The notes under the pieces are model-generated. The model worked only from the letters and a program-made list of their open reading frames with translations. It did not search any database and was not told where the DNA came from. A program made the translations under genes and the position numbers. Below, in pieces: positions 8,372 to 17,193 of a stretch of 64,000 nt of DNA. How positions within the stretch are numbered: position 1 is the first letter of the stretch; every line of letters begins with the position of its first letter. This stretch comes from Sphingomonas dokdonensis. Its GTDB lineage: Bacteria; Pseudomonadota; Alphaproteobacteria; Sphingomonadales; Sphingomonadaceae. The stretch covers positions 248,001-312,000 of the forward strand of contig NZ_NBBI01000002.1 in NCBI RefSeq assembly GCF_002197685.1. Reading direction: 5' to 3'.

Positions 8372-9930
8372 GGCTGGCGTCCTTGGGATGGATCGGTGAT
8401 GCCGAGGGTGGGCAGCAATTGCCCCGTGCGCGAAAGCAGGACGTAGCGCGAGGCGTCGAGCTCGGTGACGGCCTGGAGATAGCCGACCGCCGTTTCGAAA
8501 TAGCTGTCTTCCGCGCCGATCACGTCGAACAAGGTGCCGGAGGCGACGCGGAACCGCTCCGCAATGGTGTCGCGCGAGCGGCGGCTGGCGAAATAGGTCG
8601 CCTCCAGCGCGCGGCGCTGCTCCTCCAGCGCCTGCACGTCGGACCAGGCGATCTCCGCATCGCGCGCGGCCTCGATCGAGATGCGGTCGGCGCGTGCCTC
8701 GGCCGAGCGCGCGCGTGCCTGCGCCTGCTGATCGCGCTGCTCGATCCCACCCCACAGGCGCTGCCGCAGGGTGAGCCGGGCGCGCACGTCATAGTCGCGC
8801 GGCGTTTCGTAGATGCCGTAGCGGCCCGAATCGATGCCGGCGCTGAGCGTCGGGAGCCGATCGGCGCGGGCGGCGCGAGCGTCGGCGCGCGCGGCATCCG
8901 CCGACGCCCGCGCCGAGCGGACCGCCGGCACGTCGACGGCGCGTGCGACCGCCAGATCCTTGCTCACCGTCGCCTGGCCGATGAACGGCGCGCGCGCGAG
9001 CCCCGGCGGTGGGGGCGTGCCGGTCAGCGATTCGAAGCGTGCGGCGGCCTGCGCCTCCAGCCGGCGGAAGCGGGCGAGCCGCGCGTCGGCGGAGGCGATA
9101 TAGCTGTCGACGCGCGCGATATCCGCCTCGGCCGATGCGCCGCGGCGGATGCGCTCCTCCACCATCGCGCGCAATTCGCGCTGGCTGTCGGCAAAGGACG
9201 TGGCGAGCGCGACCAGCGCGCGATAGGTGAAGACGTCGTACCAGGACGACAAGGTGGTGAGCGCGATCCGGTCCTGCGCGCCGAGAATGTCGGTCTCGGC
9301 GGCGTTCAGCCGGTTGCGCGCGGCGCCGATCCGCGCGTTGGCGGCCCCGCCGTCGAGCAGCAGCTGATCGACCGTCAGCAGCTGATCGGTACGCCGACCG
9401 GGGCGCGCCTGTTCGATCACGTTCTCCGGATTGTTGCCGAAGTTGCGCGAGAGCACCGCATAGCTGGTGATGGTGACGTCGACAGTGGGGCGGCGCACCG
9501 ATTTGGCCTCGCCCAGCGCGGCATCGGCCTGATCGCGGTTCGCCTCGGCCTCGGTCGCTTCGGGATTGCGGGCAAGCGTCTCCTCGACGATGCGCTGCAG
9601 CGTTTCAACGGGCGCGGTGCGGCGGGTGAGGGCGAGGAGCGGATCATCCTCGGCGCGGATGGCCATCGGATTACCGGTATGGCCGGGCAGGAGCGGCGCG
9701 GCGGCTGTGGGTGCCGGATTCTGAGCCGCCGGTGGCGGGGGCTGGGTCGCCGGTGGCGGGGTCTGGGCCGGGATTTGAGCCGCTGGGGCGGTGCCCTGCG
9801 CGTTGGCCGCAAGGCCGGGCAAGCAGGCAAGCGCCGCGCCCGCCAGAAGCGTTGCCGCGGCCTGCGCCCGTGCTGCCCTCAGGAATACCGGCCTTGCAAC
9901 AATCGGCCGTGAAAACACTGGTGAAATCAC
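8368..9930 (-). CDS. TolC-family outer-membrane channel of type I secretion
   Basis: The outer-membrane component of the same exporter. After a long signal region (LRAARAQAAATLLAGAALACLPGLAANAQ) comes a Pro/Ala/Gln-rich linker of about 50 residues, then two helical repeats of the outer-membrane-efflux type with LVDVTITSY-like and RLTLRQRLWGG strand segments. The start is uncertain: a GTG at 9930 lies behind a G-rich Shine-Dalgarno-like stretch, while an in-frame TTG at 9948 would add six residues. It is the first gene of the operon and overlaps the ABC gene by 4 nt. About 95 bp separate it from motB. Confidence 0.88.
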   Translation of the reverse strand: MISPVFSRPIVARPVFLRAARAQAAATLLAGAALACLPGLAANAQGTAPAAQIPAQTPPPATQPPPPAAQNPAPTAAAPLLPGHTGNPMAIRAEDDPLLALTRRTAPVETLQRIVEETLARNPEATEAEANRDQADAALGEAKSVRRPTVDVTITSYAVLSRNFGNNPENVIEQARPGRRTDQLLTVDQLLLDGGAANARIGAARNRLNAAETDILGAQDRIALTTLSSWYDVFTYRALVALATSFADSQRELRAMVEERIRRGASAEADIARVDSYIASADARLARFRRLEAQAAARFESLTGTPPPPGLARAPFIGQATVSKDLAVARAVDVPAVRSARASADAARADARAARADRLPTLSAGIDSGRYGIYETPRDYDVRARLTLRQRLWGGIEQRDQQAQARARSAEARADRISIEAARDAEIAWSDVQALEEQRRALEATYFASRRSRDTIAERFRVASGTLFDVIGAEDSYFETAVGYLQAVTELDASRYVLLSRTGQLLPTLGITDPSQGRQP

Positions 9931-10024
9931 ACATCCCCCCCGGGACAAGACTTCACCCCCTAAACGTTGCCGTGGCCCGCGCCAAGTATCTCACACGCGC
10001 GGCAAAATATTCATTTTGGCGGTT

Positions 10025-10930
10025 TTACTGCCCGAATGCGCCTTCGCGATACAGAAGGGTAATGGCGACCCGGCGATTGCGCGGGTCCATCGGATCGGCG
10101 GTGATCATCGGTTCGCGATCGGCCACGCCCTCGATGCGGTAGAAGCGCTGTTCGGGGATGCCGCCCTGCGCCAGTCGCCGGCGGGTCGCCTCGGCGCGCG
10201 CGGTGCCCAGCATCCAGTTGTTCATCGCGCGCGGGTCGCCATAGGGCAGGCTGTCGGTATGGCCGCGGATCATGATCGGATTGGCGGTCGCGCGGATGCC
10301 CTCGGCCACCATGCCGATCAGCGCGGACGCGTCCTTTTCCAGCGTCGTGGTGCCGAGCGCGAACATCGAATAGTTCGCGTCGTCCACCAGGTCGATGCGC
10401 ATGCCGTTGGGCGTCATGGTGAAGCGGATGTGCTTGGCCAGCGCGGCAAGCGACTTGCGCTCGCGCAGCTGGCGCTCGACCTTTTCCTTCAGCTTCGCGA
10501 AGTTCTTGCGATCCTCCGCCGCTATCGAATCCGGGCTGCGCAGCGATCCCTTCTTGCCGGTGCCCATCTGCGTGCCGCCCGACCCTTCCGCTTTCGACAC
10601 GATGGTCGGCATGCGCGAATTGCCGTCGTTGGGCCCGGTCTTCTGGTCGGACGTCACCGACTGGCCGCCGAGCAGCCCCGAGCCGCCGATGCCGAGCGAC
10701 TTGGTGTTGAGGATGGTCGGCGCGAAATAGTCCGCGACGCCCTTGCGCTGCTTTTCGGTGGTGGCGCCGAGCAGCCACATCAGCAGGAAGAACGCCATCA
10801 TGGCGGTCACGAAATCGGCATAGGCGACCTTCCACGCGCCGCCGTGATGGCCGCCGTGACCCTCGATATAGACCTTCTTGACGATGATCTTCGGGGGCTG
10901 GTTGCTACCGTGGGGCGCGCGCGCGGCCAC
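10025..10930 (-). CDS. motB: Flagellar stator protein MotB
   Basis: This 301-residue stator subunit has a single N-terminal helix (AWKVAYADFVTAMMAFFLLMWL) carrying the proton-binding aspartate at about residue 39. Its OmpA-type peptidoglycan-binding domain (MIRGHTDSLPYGDPRAMNNWMLGTARAEATRRRL) ends in the usual NRRVAI strand. It anchors the MotA4-5/MotB2 channel to the cell wall. The GTG start directly follows the motA TAA with no gap, so translation should be coupled. Transcription should come from the sigma-28-type promoter before motA. Confidence 0.96.
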   Translation of the reverse strand: MAARAPHGSNQPPKIIVKKVYIEGHGGHHGGAWKVAYADFVTAMMAFFLLMWLLGATTEKQRKGVADYFAPTILNTKSLGIGGSGLLGGQSVTSDQKTGPNDGNSRMPTIVSKAEGSGGTQMGTGKKGSLRSPDSIAAEDRKNFAKLKEKVERQLRERKSLAALAKHIRFTMTPNGMRIDLVDDANYSMFALGTTTLEKDASALIGMVAEGIRATANPIMIRGHTDSLPYGDPRAMNNWMLGTARAEATRRRLAQGGIPEQRFYRIEGVADREPMITADPMDPRNRRVAITLLYREGAFGQ

Positions 10931-11794
10931 TTATTTGCCCCTGAGGCCGTCGAACACCTCGGCAAAGCCGGGCTGGTTGGTGTGGGCGATGCCCGAGCGG
11001 GCGGCCTCGATCACCAGCGGCTGCGGGTGGCCGTGGAGCGAGGCGATGATGATCTGCTTCACCACGTGATAGATCGCGGCATCGGCATCGATCACCTGCT
11101 TCAGCCGCGAGGCGAGCGGGCTGACGATGCCATAGGCGAGCAGCACGCCAAGGAACGTGCCGACCAGCGCGGAGCCGATCATGCCGCCCAGGATGGCGGG
11201 GGGCTGGTCGATCGAGCCCATGGTCTTCACGACACCCAGCACGGCGGCGACGATGCCCAGCGCGGGCAGCGCATCGGCGAGCGAGGACAGCGTCGTATGC
11301 GGCCCTTCCACCTCGTGATGGTGCGTCTTGATGGCGTTATCCATCACATCCTCGACCGCGTGCACGTCGAGCGTGCCCGAGGAAACGACGACGAGGCGCA
11401 GCGTGTCGGCGATCAGGTTCACCAGCGTGTGATCGGCGACGAGCTTGGGATATTCGGTGAACACCGCGGAGGACTTGGGATCCTCGACATGCGGCTCCAG
11501 CGCGATGGGGCCGTCCATGCGCAGCATCTTCATCAGCTTGCTGACGAGAAAGATGACGTCGAGATAATCCTGCTTCTTGTACTTCGGGCCCTTGAACACC
11601 TTGGCGAGGCCGCCGCCCATCGCCTTCAGCTCCTTGCCCGAATTGCCCATGATCAGCGCGCCGGCCGCGGCGCCGCCGATGATCAGCATCTCGTGCGGGA
11701 GCGCATGCAACACGGGGCCAAGCGCGCCGCCCGTGAAGGCAAAGCCGCCGAAAACCATGGCAATGAGAACAACAAGGCCGATGGCGGCGAACAT
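10931..11794 (-). CDS. motA: Flagellar stator protein MotA
   Basis: A 287-residue proton-channel stator subunit with four hydrophobic segments: MFAAIGLVVLIAMVFGGFAF, LIIGGAAAGALI, ADALPALGIVAAVLGVVKTMG and ALVGTFLGVLLAYGIVSPLA. The cytoplasmic loop carries the charged region that contacts FliG. The ATG at 11794 follows GGGGAT. It begins the motAB unit, about 100 bp after the end of flgL, behind a CTAAA-N15-GTCGTTTG promoter-like motif at 11831-11858. It is the canonical stator; a second divergent pair lies at 21094-22307. Confidence 0.96.
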   Translation of the reverse strand: MFAAIGLVVLIAMVFGGFAFTGGALGPVLHALPHEMLIIGGAAAGALIMGNSGKELKAMGGGLAKVFKGPKYKKQDYLDVIFLVSKLMKMLRMDGPIALEPHVEDPKSSAVFTEYPKLVADHTLVNLIADTLRLVVVSSGTLDVHAVEDVMDNAIKTHHHEVEGPHTTLSSLADALPALGIVAAVLGVVKTMGSIDQPPAILGGMIGSALVGTFLGVLLAYGIVSPLASRLKQVIDADAAIYHVVKQIIIASLHGHPQPLVIEAARSGIAHTNQPGFAEVFDGLRGK

Positions 11795-11830
11795 GCTTAT
11801 CCCCGGAAAATACGTCGTGTCCGATCCATC

Positions 11831-11858
11831 AAACGACCGAAAGGACAGGATTTTTAGG
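11831..11858 (-). promoter_or_regulatory. FliA (sigma-28)-type promoter of motAB
   Basis: On the minus strand CTAAA is followed by exactly 15 nt and then GTCGTTTG, with the last base 37 nt upstream of the motA ATG. The same spacing and halves recur before flgM, three flagellins and fliD. Confidence 0.8.
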
Positions 11859-11894
11859 GTTTAATCGCCGCCGGCTGACCGGCTGCGGGCGGCA

Positions 11895-12788
11895 CTATCG
11901 AAGATAGTCGAACAACGAGAGGCTGGAGAGCTTGGAAAAGCTCGCCTGCGTCGCCTGAAGGATCGTCATGGTCTTTTGCAGCTGAACGATCGTTTCGGTC
12001 GGGTCGGCATCCTCGATGCCGGCGCGCAGCACCTCGCGGTCGTCCGCCGCGGTTTTCAGCTGCGCGGCGAAAAGGTCGACGCGGACTTCGCGCGCACCCA
12101 GCGAGGCTTGGGTCGCGACGACCTGATCGGCCACCGTGCCCAGCGTATCCGCCGCATCTTCCGGCAGCGCCTCGCCCGCGCGCAGCGCCGCGACCATCGC
12201 GGTAATCGCGCTGCCGAGATCGGCCCCGTCCTTGGTCGCCAGGAATTCCTTGGCGTTGACCGTCACCTCGACGCGCTGCCCGTCGCCGAGCGGCATCGCC
12301 GCCGCCTTGCCCTCGGCAAAGCCCAGCGCGCCGGCGGCGCCCGGCGTCACCGCCGCGCCAATATCCTTGCCGCCGAACATCGGCATGCCGCGCGCGTCCT
12401 TGGCGTTCGCGAGCGTCACGATTGACTGGAGAATGCCCTCCAGTTCGGTGGCGATCGCCGCCTTGGCCGTATCCGAATTCGTGCCGTTCTTGCCCTGCAG
12501 CACCAGCTCGGAGGCGCGCTGCAGCCGCTCGGTCATCTGCGACAGCGTGCTGCCCGCCTGCTGGAGGCTGGCCTGCGCCAGCGTCACATTGGCGGCATCC
12601 TGCACGCCATCGGCGTTGGCGCGGTTGATCACCTGCAACCGCTGATAGCCGACGCTGTCGTCCGACGGCGCCAGCAGCTTCTTGCCGGTGGAAACCTGTT
12701 CGTTCAGCCGGTCGAACTGCGCCTGCAGCTTCTGCATCGACGCGGTGGACCGGCTGTAGAACAGCCCGGTGGAAACGTTGGTGGTCAT
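11895..12788 (-). CDS. flgL: Flagellar hook-filament junction protein FlgL
   Basis: A 297-residue flagellin-like junction protein. Its N-terminus MTTNVSTGLFYSRSTASMQKLQAQFDRLNEQVSTGKKLLAPSDDSVGYQRLQ and C-terminal helix (IVQLQKTMTILQATQASFSKLSSLSLFDYLR) are the paired coiled-coil ends of the family. It sits between FlgK and the first filament subunits. Its ATG shares one base with the flgK stop (TGATG), and it closes the flgB-flgL operon before the separate motAB promoter. Confidence 0.95.
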   Translation of the reverse strand: MTTNVSTGLFYSRSTASMQKLQAQFDRLNEQVSTGKKLLAPSDDSVGYQRLQVINRANADGVQDAANVTLAQASLQQAGSTLSQMTERLQRASELVLQGKNGTNSDTAKAAIATELEGILQSIVTLANAKDARGMPMFGGKDIGAAVTPGAAGALGFAEGKAAAMPLGDGQRVEVTVNAKEFLATKDGADLGSAITAMVAALRAGEALPEDAADTLGTVADQVVATQASLGAREVRVDLFAAQLKTAADDREVLRAGIEDADPTETIVQLQKTMTILQATQASFSKLSSLSLFDYLR

Positions 12789-14125
12789 CAGCGGATATCC
12801 AGCAGCGTCTGGAAGGTGTCGCGCGCGATCGAGATCACCTTGCTCGACGCCTGATACGCCTGCTGGAAGCGCAGCAGGTCCACCGCCTCGCGATCGAGAT
12901 CGACGCCGGAGATCGCGTCACGCGCCATGATCGCGGCATCGTGGATCGCGGCCTGCGCATCGCCCACCACGCCGCGCGCCTGGATCGCGGCGGCATTGTT
13001 GGCGACGAGCGCGCCGAGGTTTCCTTCGAACCCGGCGGCGCCGCGCAAGGTTTCGAGTGCGGCGAGATTGCCGTTGCCGCGCGTGCCCTCGCCGGGCCGC
13101 GCCGCGGCGATGCCGCGCGGATCGTCCATCACCAGCGTGATGTCGGTCGGCGAGGCGCCGGCTGCGAAAAGCGGCTGGCCACCCGCGCCGTCCAGCGTCT
13201 GTCCGCCGGTCTGCACGTCATTGACGCCGGCCACGAAGCTCGTCGCCATCTCGGCCAATGAGGTGCGCGCGGCGGCGATCCGCTGCGCCCCGTCGACGAT
13301 CCCGCCGAGCGTGCCGCCGCCCGGCGCCAGCATCGAGACGTCCGTGCCGTTCTGCACGGCGAGCGCCACGGTGCCTTCGGCGTTGCGGGCATAGCTGACG
13401 GTTGCGACCTGCGTGCCGCTGACCAGCATGGCGCCGCTACCGGTGCCGGCGCGCACGGTGGCGCGCCCCGCGGCATCGAAGCTGGCAGTCACGTCGACCA
13501 GCTGGCTCATCTTTTCGAGAATGTCGTCGCGCTGATCGGCGAGGTTCGCCGCGCCGGTGGTGTTGGCGCCGACGCGGCCGAGGCCATCGTTCACTTTCGC
13601 AAGCGCGGCCGACAGGCTGTTGAGATCGGCCACCGACTGATCGGCGGTTGCGTCCAGCTCGGCAGTTGCCTGGTTCAGCGCCGCGCCCGTGCTGCTGAAC
13701 GCGCTGGCGAGCGAGCGCGCCTGTTCGATCATGGTGGCGCGCGGGGCGGTGGCGGTGGGATCGGCCGCGACGCCCTTTGCGGCGTTGAAGAAGGCGGAAA
13801 GACGGCTGTCGAGCCCCGCGCCGGTCAGCGCGGACTGCACGCGATCCAGCCATACGCCGCCCGCTTCGGTGCGCGCGAGATCGGCGCCGGCGGTGCGCAC
13901 GGCCGCCGCCTTGAACTGATCGGCCGCGCGGGTGACGCCGGTGACGAACACGCCATAGCCCTGCGCCACGCCGCCGGTCTTGCCGAGGCTGACCACCTCT
14001 GCCGTCGACACGGTGCGGCGCGAATAGCCGGTCACCCCGGCGTTCGCGATGTTTTCCGACACCACGCCAAGGGCGGTCTGATTCGCGCGGATACCCGACG
14101 CGCCGATGGAAAGAAGGTCGCTCAC
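12788..14125 (-). CDS. flgK: Flagellar hook-associated protein FlgK
   Basis: A 445-residue hook-filament junction protein starting MSDLLSIGASGIRANQTALGVVSENIANAGVTGYSRR, the rod/hook N-terminal signature, and ending VDLDREAVDLLRFQQAYQASSKVISIARDTFQTLLDIR, the matching C-terminal helix. The start is a GTG. At 445 residues it is shorter than enterobacterial FlgK (about 547), which means a reduced outer domain. It lies 5 bp after the rod-binding flgJ gene and overlaps flgL by one base. Confidence 0.95.
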   Translation of the reverse strand: MSDLLSIGASGIRANQTALGVVSENIANAGVTGYSRRTVSTAEVVSLGKTGGVAQGYGVFVTGVTRAADQFKAAAVRTAGADLARTEAGGVWLDRVQSALTGAGLDSRLSAFFNAAKGVAADPTATAPRATMIEQARSLASAFSSTGAALNQATAELDATADQSVADLNSLSAALAKVNDGLGRVGANTTGAANLADQRDDILEKMSQLVDVTASFDAAGRATVRAGTGSGAMLVSGTQVATVSYARNAEGTVALAVQNGTDVSMLAPGGGTLGGIVDGAQRIAAARTSLAEMATSFVAGVNDVQTGGQTLDGAGGQPLFAAGASPTDITLVMDDPRGIAAARPGEGTRGNGNLAALETLRGAAGFEGNLGALVANNAAAIQARGVVGDAQAAIHDAAIMARDAISGVDLDREAVDLLRFQQAYQASSKVISIARDTFQTLLDIR

Positions 14126-14130
14126 CCGGC

Positions 14131-14535
14131 TTAGATGCCCGTGGGTTGGTTAAGACCGGATTGAGAAGCGTCTCCGTTTTTACCCGGCTGTGCAGTGGCT
14201 TGCTGATTTTCCGGCGGCGTTGCCGAAAGGCCACGCGACAGGAAGTCGGTCATCGCCTTGCCGATGCCGAGCGGCGTGTGCTCGGCCATCTGCTGCACCA
14301 GTTTCTGGTCCTGCATGTCGCGGAAGGTGTCGATCGCCTGGCTGTCGAACAGCGGGTCGGCGAGCTTCGCCGCGCGCATCGATTTCAGCATCATGGAGGT
14401 GAAGACCGATTCGAACTGCTGGCCCGCGGCCTTCAGATTGTCGCGGGTGGCGGTGCGCTTCAGGCCCGAATCGATGCCGGTCGCGCCGCTGATCTGCCCG
14501 CTGGGCGCCGGCCCGGTTACAGCTGACCCGGTCAC
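14131..14535 (-). CDS. flgJ: Rod-binding protein, FlgJ N-terminal domain only
   Basis: This 134-residue protein has the rod-binding domain core LKAAGQQFESVFTSMMLKSMRAAKLADPLFDSQAIDTFRDMQDQKLVQQMAEHTPLGIGKAM. The C-terminal muramidase half of enterobacterial FlgJ is absent. That is usual in alphaproteobacteria, where a separate lytic transglycosylase (here at 23583) does the wall digestion. The start is GTG and overlaps the flgI stop as GTGA. It should act in the periplasm as a cap or scaffold for rod growth. Confidence 0.9.
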   Translation of the reverse strand: MTGSAVTGPAPSGQISGATGIDSGLKRTATRDNLKAAGQQFESVFTSMMLKSMRAAKLADPLFDSQAIDTFRDMQDQKLVQQMAEHTPLGIGKAMTDFLSRGLSATPPENQQATAQPGKNGDASQSGLNQPTGI

Positions 14536-15635
14536 AGGACGATCAACTCGGCCTTGAGCGCGCCGGCTTCCTTCAGCGCCTCCAGGATCGCCACCAGATC
14601 GGCCGGCGAGGCGCCGATCGCGTTCACCGCCTTTACGATGTCGGCCAGCTTCGGGCCGGGGGCGAGAAGGAACATCGGGCGATGCTCTTCCTCCACCGCG
14701 ACGCCCGACTTCTGCTCGCGCGCGGTCTGCCCCTGGCTGAACGGCGCGGGCTGGCTGATGCGCTGATTCTCGTCGATGCGCACCGTCAGCTTGCCGTGGG
14801 TAACGGCGGCGGGGCCGACACGGACGGCGGAGTTGATCACCACGGTGCCCGACCGTGCGTTGACGATCACCTTGGCGGGTGGCTCGGCCGTGGTCACGTC
14901 GAGGTTCTCGATCGTCGACATGAGCGTCGCGCGCACGTCGGCGCCGACCGGAGCGCGGACCGCGACCGAGACGGCGTCGACCGCCTGCGCCACGCCGAAG
15001 CCCAGCTTCTGGTTGATCGCAGCGGCGACATTCTGCGCGGTGGTGAAATCGGCGCGCTGGAGATTGAAGGTGAGGTTGGGCGCGTCGGCGAAACCGGTCG
15101 CGACCGCGCGCTCCACGGTGGCGCCTTCGGGGATACGGCCCGTGGAGGGCGTGTTGACCACGATCTGCGAGCCGTCCTTGCCCTCCGCGCCGAGGCCGCC
15201 GACGGCGAGGTTGCCCTGCGCCATGGCGTAGATCTGCCCGTCCGCGCCCAGCAGCGGCGCCATGATGAGGCTGCCACCGCGCAAGGACTTGGCCTTGCCC
15301 ATCGAAGACACGGTGATGTCGATTCGCTGGCCGGGCTTGGCAAAGGCCGGCAGCTCGGCGGTGATCATCACCACCGCGGCGTTCTTCAGCCCCTGATTGG
15401 CGTTGGGCGGCAGCTGCAGCCCGAAGCGCGAGGCGACCGCCTTCATCGACTGCACGGTATATTCGAGATTGTCATCGCCCGTGCCGGGCAGGCCGACGAC
15501 CACGCCGTAGCCGGTCAGCTGGTTCGAGCGGATGCCCTGAAAGCCGCCGAGATCCTTGATCCGGTCGGCCGTGGCAGGCGTCGTGGCGACCACGATGGCA
15601 GCAAGGCAGGCGAGAAGGGTGCGGAACATGGTCAT
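14532..15635 (-). CDS. flgI: Flagellar P-ring protein FlgI
   Basis: A 367-residue periplasmic P-ring subunit. A signal peptide (TMFRTLLACLAAIVVATTPATA) precedes the conserved DRIKDLGGFQGIRSNQLTGYGVVVGLPGTGDDN block. Further family blocks are TAELPAFAKPGQRIDITVSSMGKAKSLRGG and, at the C-terminus, LADIVKAVNAIGASPADLVAILEALKEAGAL. ATGs at 15635 and 15629 are both possible. It lies between flgH and flgJ, and a gap of about 50 bp separates it from flgH. Confidence 0.96.
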   Translation of the reverse strand: MTMFRTLLACLAAIVVATTPATADRIKDLGGFQGIRSNQLTGYGVVVGLPGTGDDNLEYTVQSMKAVASRFGLQLPPNANQGLKNAAVVMITAELPAFAKPGQRIDITVSSMGKAKSLRGGSLIMAPLLGADGQIYAMAQGNLAVGGLGAEGKDGSQIVVNTPSTGRIPEGATVERAVATGFADAPNLTFNLQRADFTTAQNVAAAINQKLGFGVAQAVDAVSVAVRAPVGADVRATLMSTIENLDVTTAEPPAKVIVNARSGTVVINSAVRVGPAAVTHGKLTVRIDENQRISQPAPFSQGQTAREQKSGVAVEEEHRPMFLLAPGPKLADIVKAVNAIGASPADLVAILEALKEAGALKAELIVL

Positions 15636-15687
15636 GATGCTCGGGTGTGAGGCAAGATGGTTAAAGCGAGGCTAAGTGGCCGCGCCA

Positions 15688-16374
15688 TCAGAACGGGCTG
15701 ACCACCTGGAAGAAGCGGCTGAGCCAGCCCTGGCGGCCGGCGCGCGCGACGTCGCCCTTGCCGGTGTAGGCGATCTGCGCATCGGCAACGCGGGTCGAGG
15801 CGACGCGATTGTCGCGGTCGACGTCGGCGGTGCGCACCAGCCCCTTGATCTGGATGAATTCGTCGCCGCGGTTGAGCGTGACGCGCTTCTGCCCCTGCAC
15901 CAGCATCGTGCCGTTGGGATAGACCGCCGCCACCGTCACCGAGATTTCGCCCGACAGCGAGTTGGCCTGGCCGGCGGTGCCGACGCCGTTGAAGTTGCGA
16001 TTGCCGCTGACGCTGGCGTCGGTCGTGTTGAACAGGTTCAACGGCCCGGTCGTCGGCGGGGTCAGGCCGAAGCCGCCACCCGAGTCGAGCTTGGAGGTTG
16101 AGGATTTGGACGCAGCAGTCCGCTCCACCAGCACGATCGTCAGCGGGTCGCCGACGCGGCGCGCGCGCCAGCCCTCGTGCAGCGCGGCATAGCCGTCCGC
16201 CACCTGGAAGATCGCGCCGGTCGCCGGCGGCAGGGCAGGGGGCAGCGGCTGCGGATGCACGGCGGTGAAATCCTCCGCCGGCGCCTTTTTGCCGAACAGC
16301 CCGGCCTGCGCCGGTGCGGCGACCAGCAGCGCCACCGCGCCAAGAGCGAGCACACGCATCGTCCGATCCCGCAT
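15688..16374 (-). CDS. flgH: Flagellar L-ring protein FlgH lacking a lipobox cysteine
   Basis: A 228-residue L-ring protein with the family blocks VGDPLTIVLVERTAASKSS, LSGEISVTVAAVYPNGTMLVQGQKRVTLNRGDEFIQIKGLVRTADVDRDNRVASTRVADAQIAYTGKG and a C-terminal FFQVVSPF. The N-terminus MRVLALGAVALLVAAPAQAGLFGKK contains no cysteine and looks like a type I signal peptide cut after AQA. FlgH is normally a lipoprotein, so membrane anchoring must differ here or come from ring assembly alone. ATG 16374 shares one base with the flgG stop; an in-frame ATG at 16359 is also possible. Confidence 0.93.
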   Translation of the reverse strand: MRDRTMRVLALGAVALLVAAPAQAGLFGKKAPAEDFTAVHPQPLPPALPPATGAIFQVADGYAALHEGWRARRVGDPLTIVLVERTAASKSSTSKLDSGGGFGLTPPTTGPLNLFNTTDASVSGNRNFNGVGTAGQANSLSGEISVTVAAVYPNGTMLVQGQKRVTLNRGDEFIQIKGLVRTADVDRDNRVASTRVADAQIAYTGKGDVARAGRQGWLSRFFQVVSPF

Positions 16375-17162
16375 CAGATGTTCTGGTTGACGTATTTGAG
16401 CATGTCGTCGGTGGCCGAGATCATCTTGGAATTGACCTCGTACGCGCGCTGCGTCTCGATCATGTCGACCAGCTCCTCGACGACGTTGACGTTCGACGCC
16501 TCCAGCATGCCCTGGCGGATCTTGCCGCGGCCGTCCTCGCCCGGCACGCCCATGTTGGCGGTGCCCGACGCTGCCGTTTCGACCAGATAGTTGTCGCCGA
16601 TCGATTGCAGGCCGGCGGTGTTCGGGAAGCTCGCCACCTGGATCTGGCCGAGGTTCGATGCCTCCGCCTGCCCCGGGATCGTGGCGGACACCGTGCCGTC
16701 CATGCCGATGGTGATCGCGGTGGCATTTTCGGGCACGTTGATGCCCGGCATTACCTGATAGCCTTCGCTGGTGATCAGCAGCCCCTCGGGCGAACGCGAG
16801 AAATTGCCCGCACGGGTGTAGCCGAGCTGGCCGCCGGGCAGCTGCACCTGGAAATAGCCGTCGCCGTCCAGCGCCATGTCGAGGCTGTTGCCGGTGGTGT
16901 TGAGCGAGCCTTGCGTATCGATCCGCGCATTGGCCTGCACGCGCACGCCGGTGCCGAGGTTCAGGCCCGTGGCGTATTTCGTTTCCTGCGTCGACTGCGC
17001 GCCCGGCGCGGTGATCACCTGATAGCTCAAAGTCTCGAACGAGGCGCGATCGCGCTTGTACCCGGTGGTGTTCACGTTCGCGAGGTTGTTCGAGATCACC
17101 CGCATGCGCGTATCCTGGGCGTCGAGCCCGGTGCGCGCGATGTGCATGGCGGCGGTGGTCAT
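16374..17162 (-). CDS. flgG: Flagellar distal rod protein FlgG
   Basis: The 262-residue distal rod subunit: 262 residues, starting MTTAAMHIARTGLDAQDTRMRVISNNLANVNTTGYKRDRASFETLSYQ, with TSEGYQVMPGINVPENATAITIG in the middle and ending NVNVVEELVDMIETQRAYEVNSKMISATDDMLKYVNQNI. Both terminal heptad regions and the length match FlgG exactly. It lies between flgF and flgH, about 30 bp after the flgF stop, as in most flg operons. Confidence 0.97.
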   Translation of the reverse strand: MTTAAMHIARTGLDAQDTRMRVISNNLANVNTTGYKRDRASFETLSYQVITAPGAQSTQETKYATGLNLGTGVRVQANARIDTQGSLNTTGNSLDMALDGDGYFQVQLPGGQLGYTRAGNFSRSPEGLLITSEGYQVMPGINVPENATAITIGMDGTVSATIPGQAEASNLGQIQVASFPNTAGLQSIGDNYLVETAASGTANMGVPGEDGRGKIRQGMLEASNVNVVEELVDMIETQRAYEVNSKMISATDDMLKYVNQNI

Positions 17163-17193
17163 GTCGTTCGTTCCTTACAAATCGTGCAGGTGA

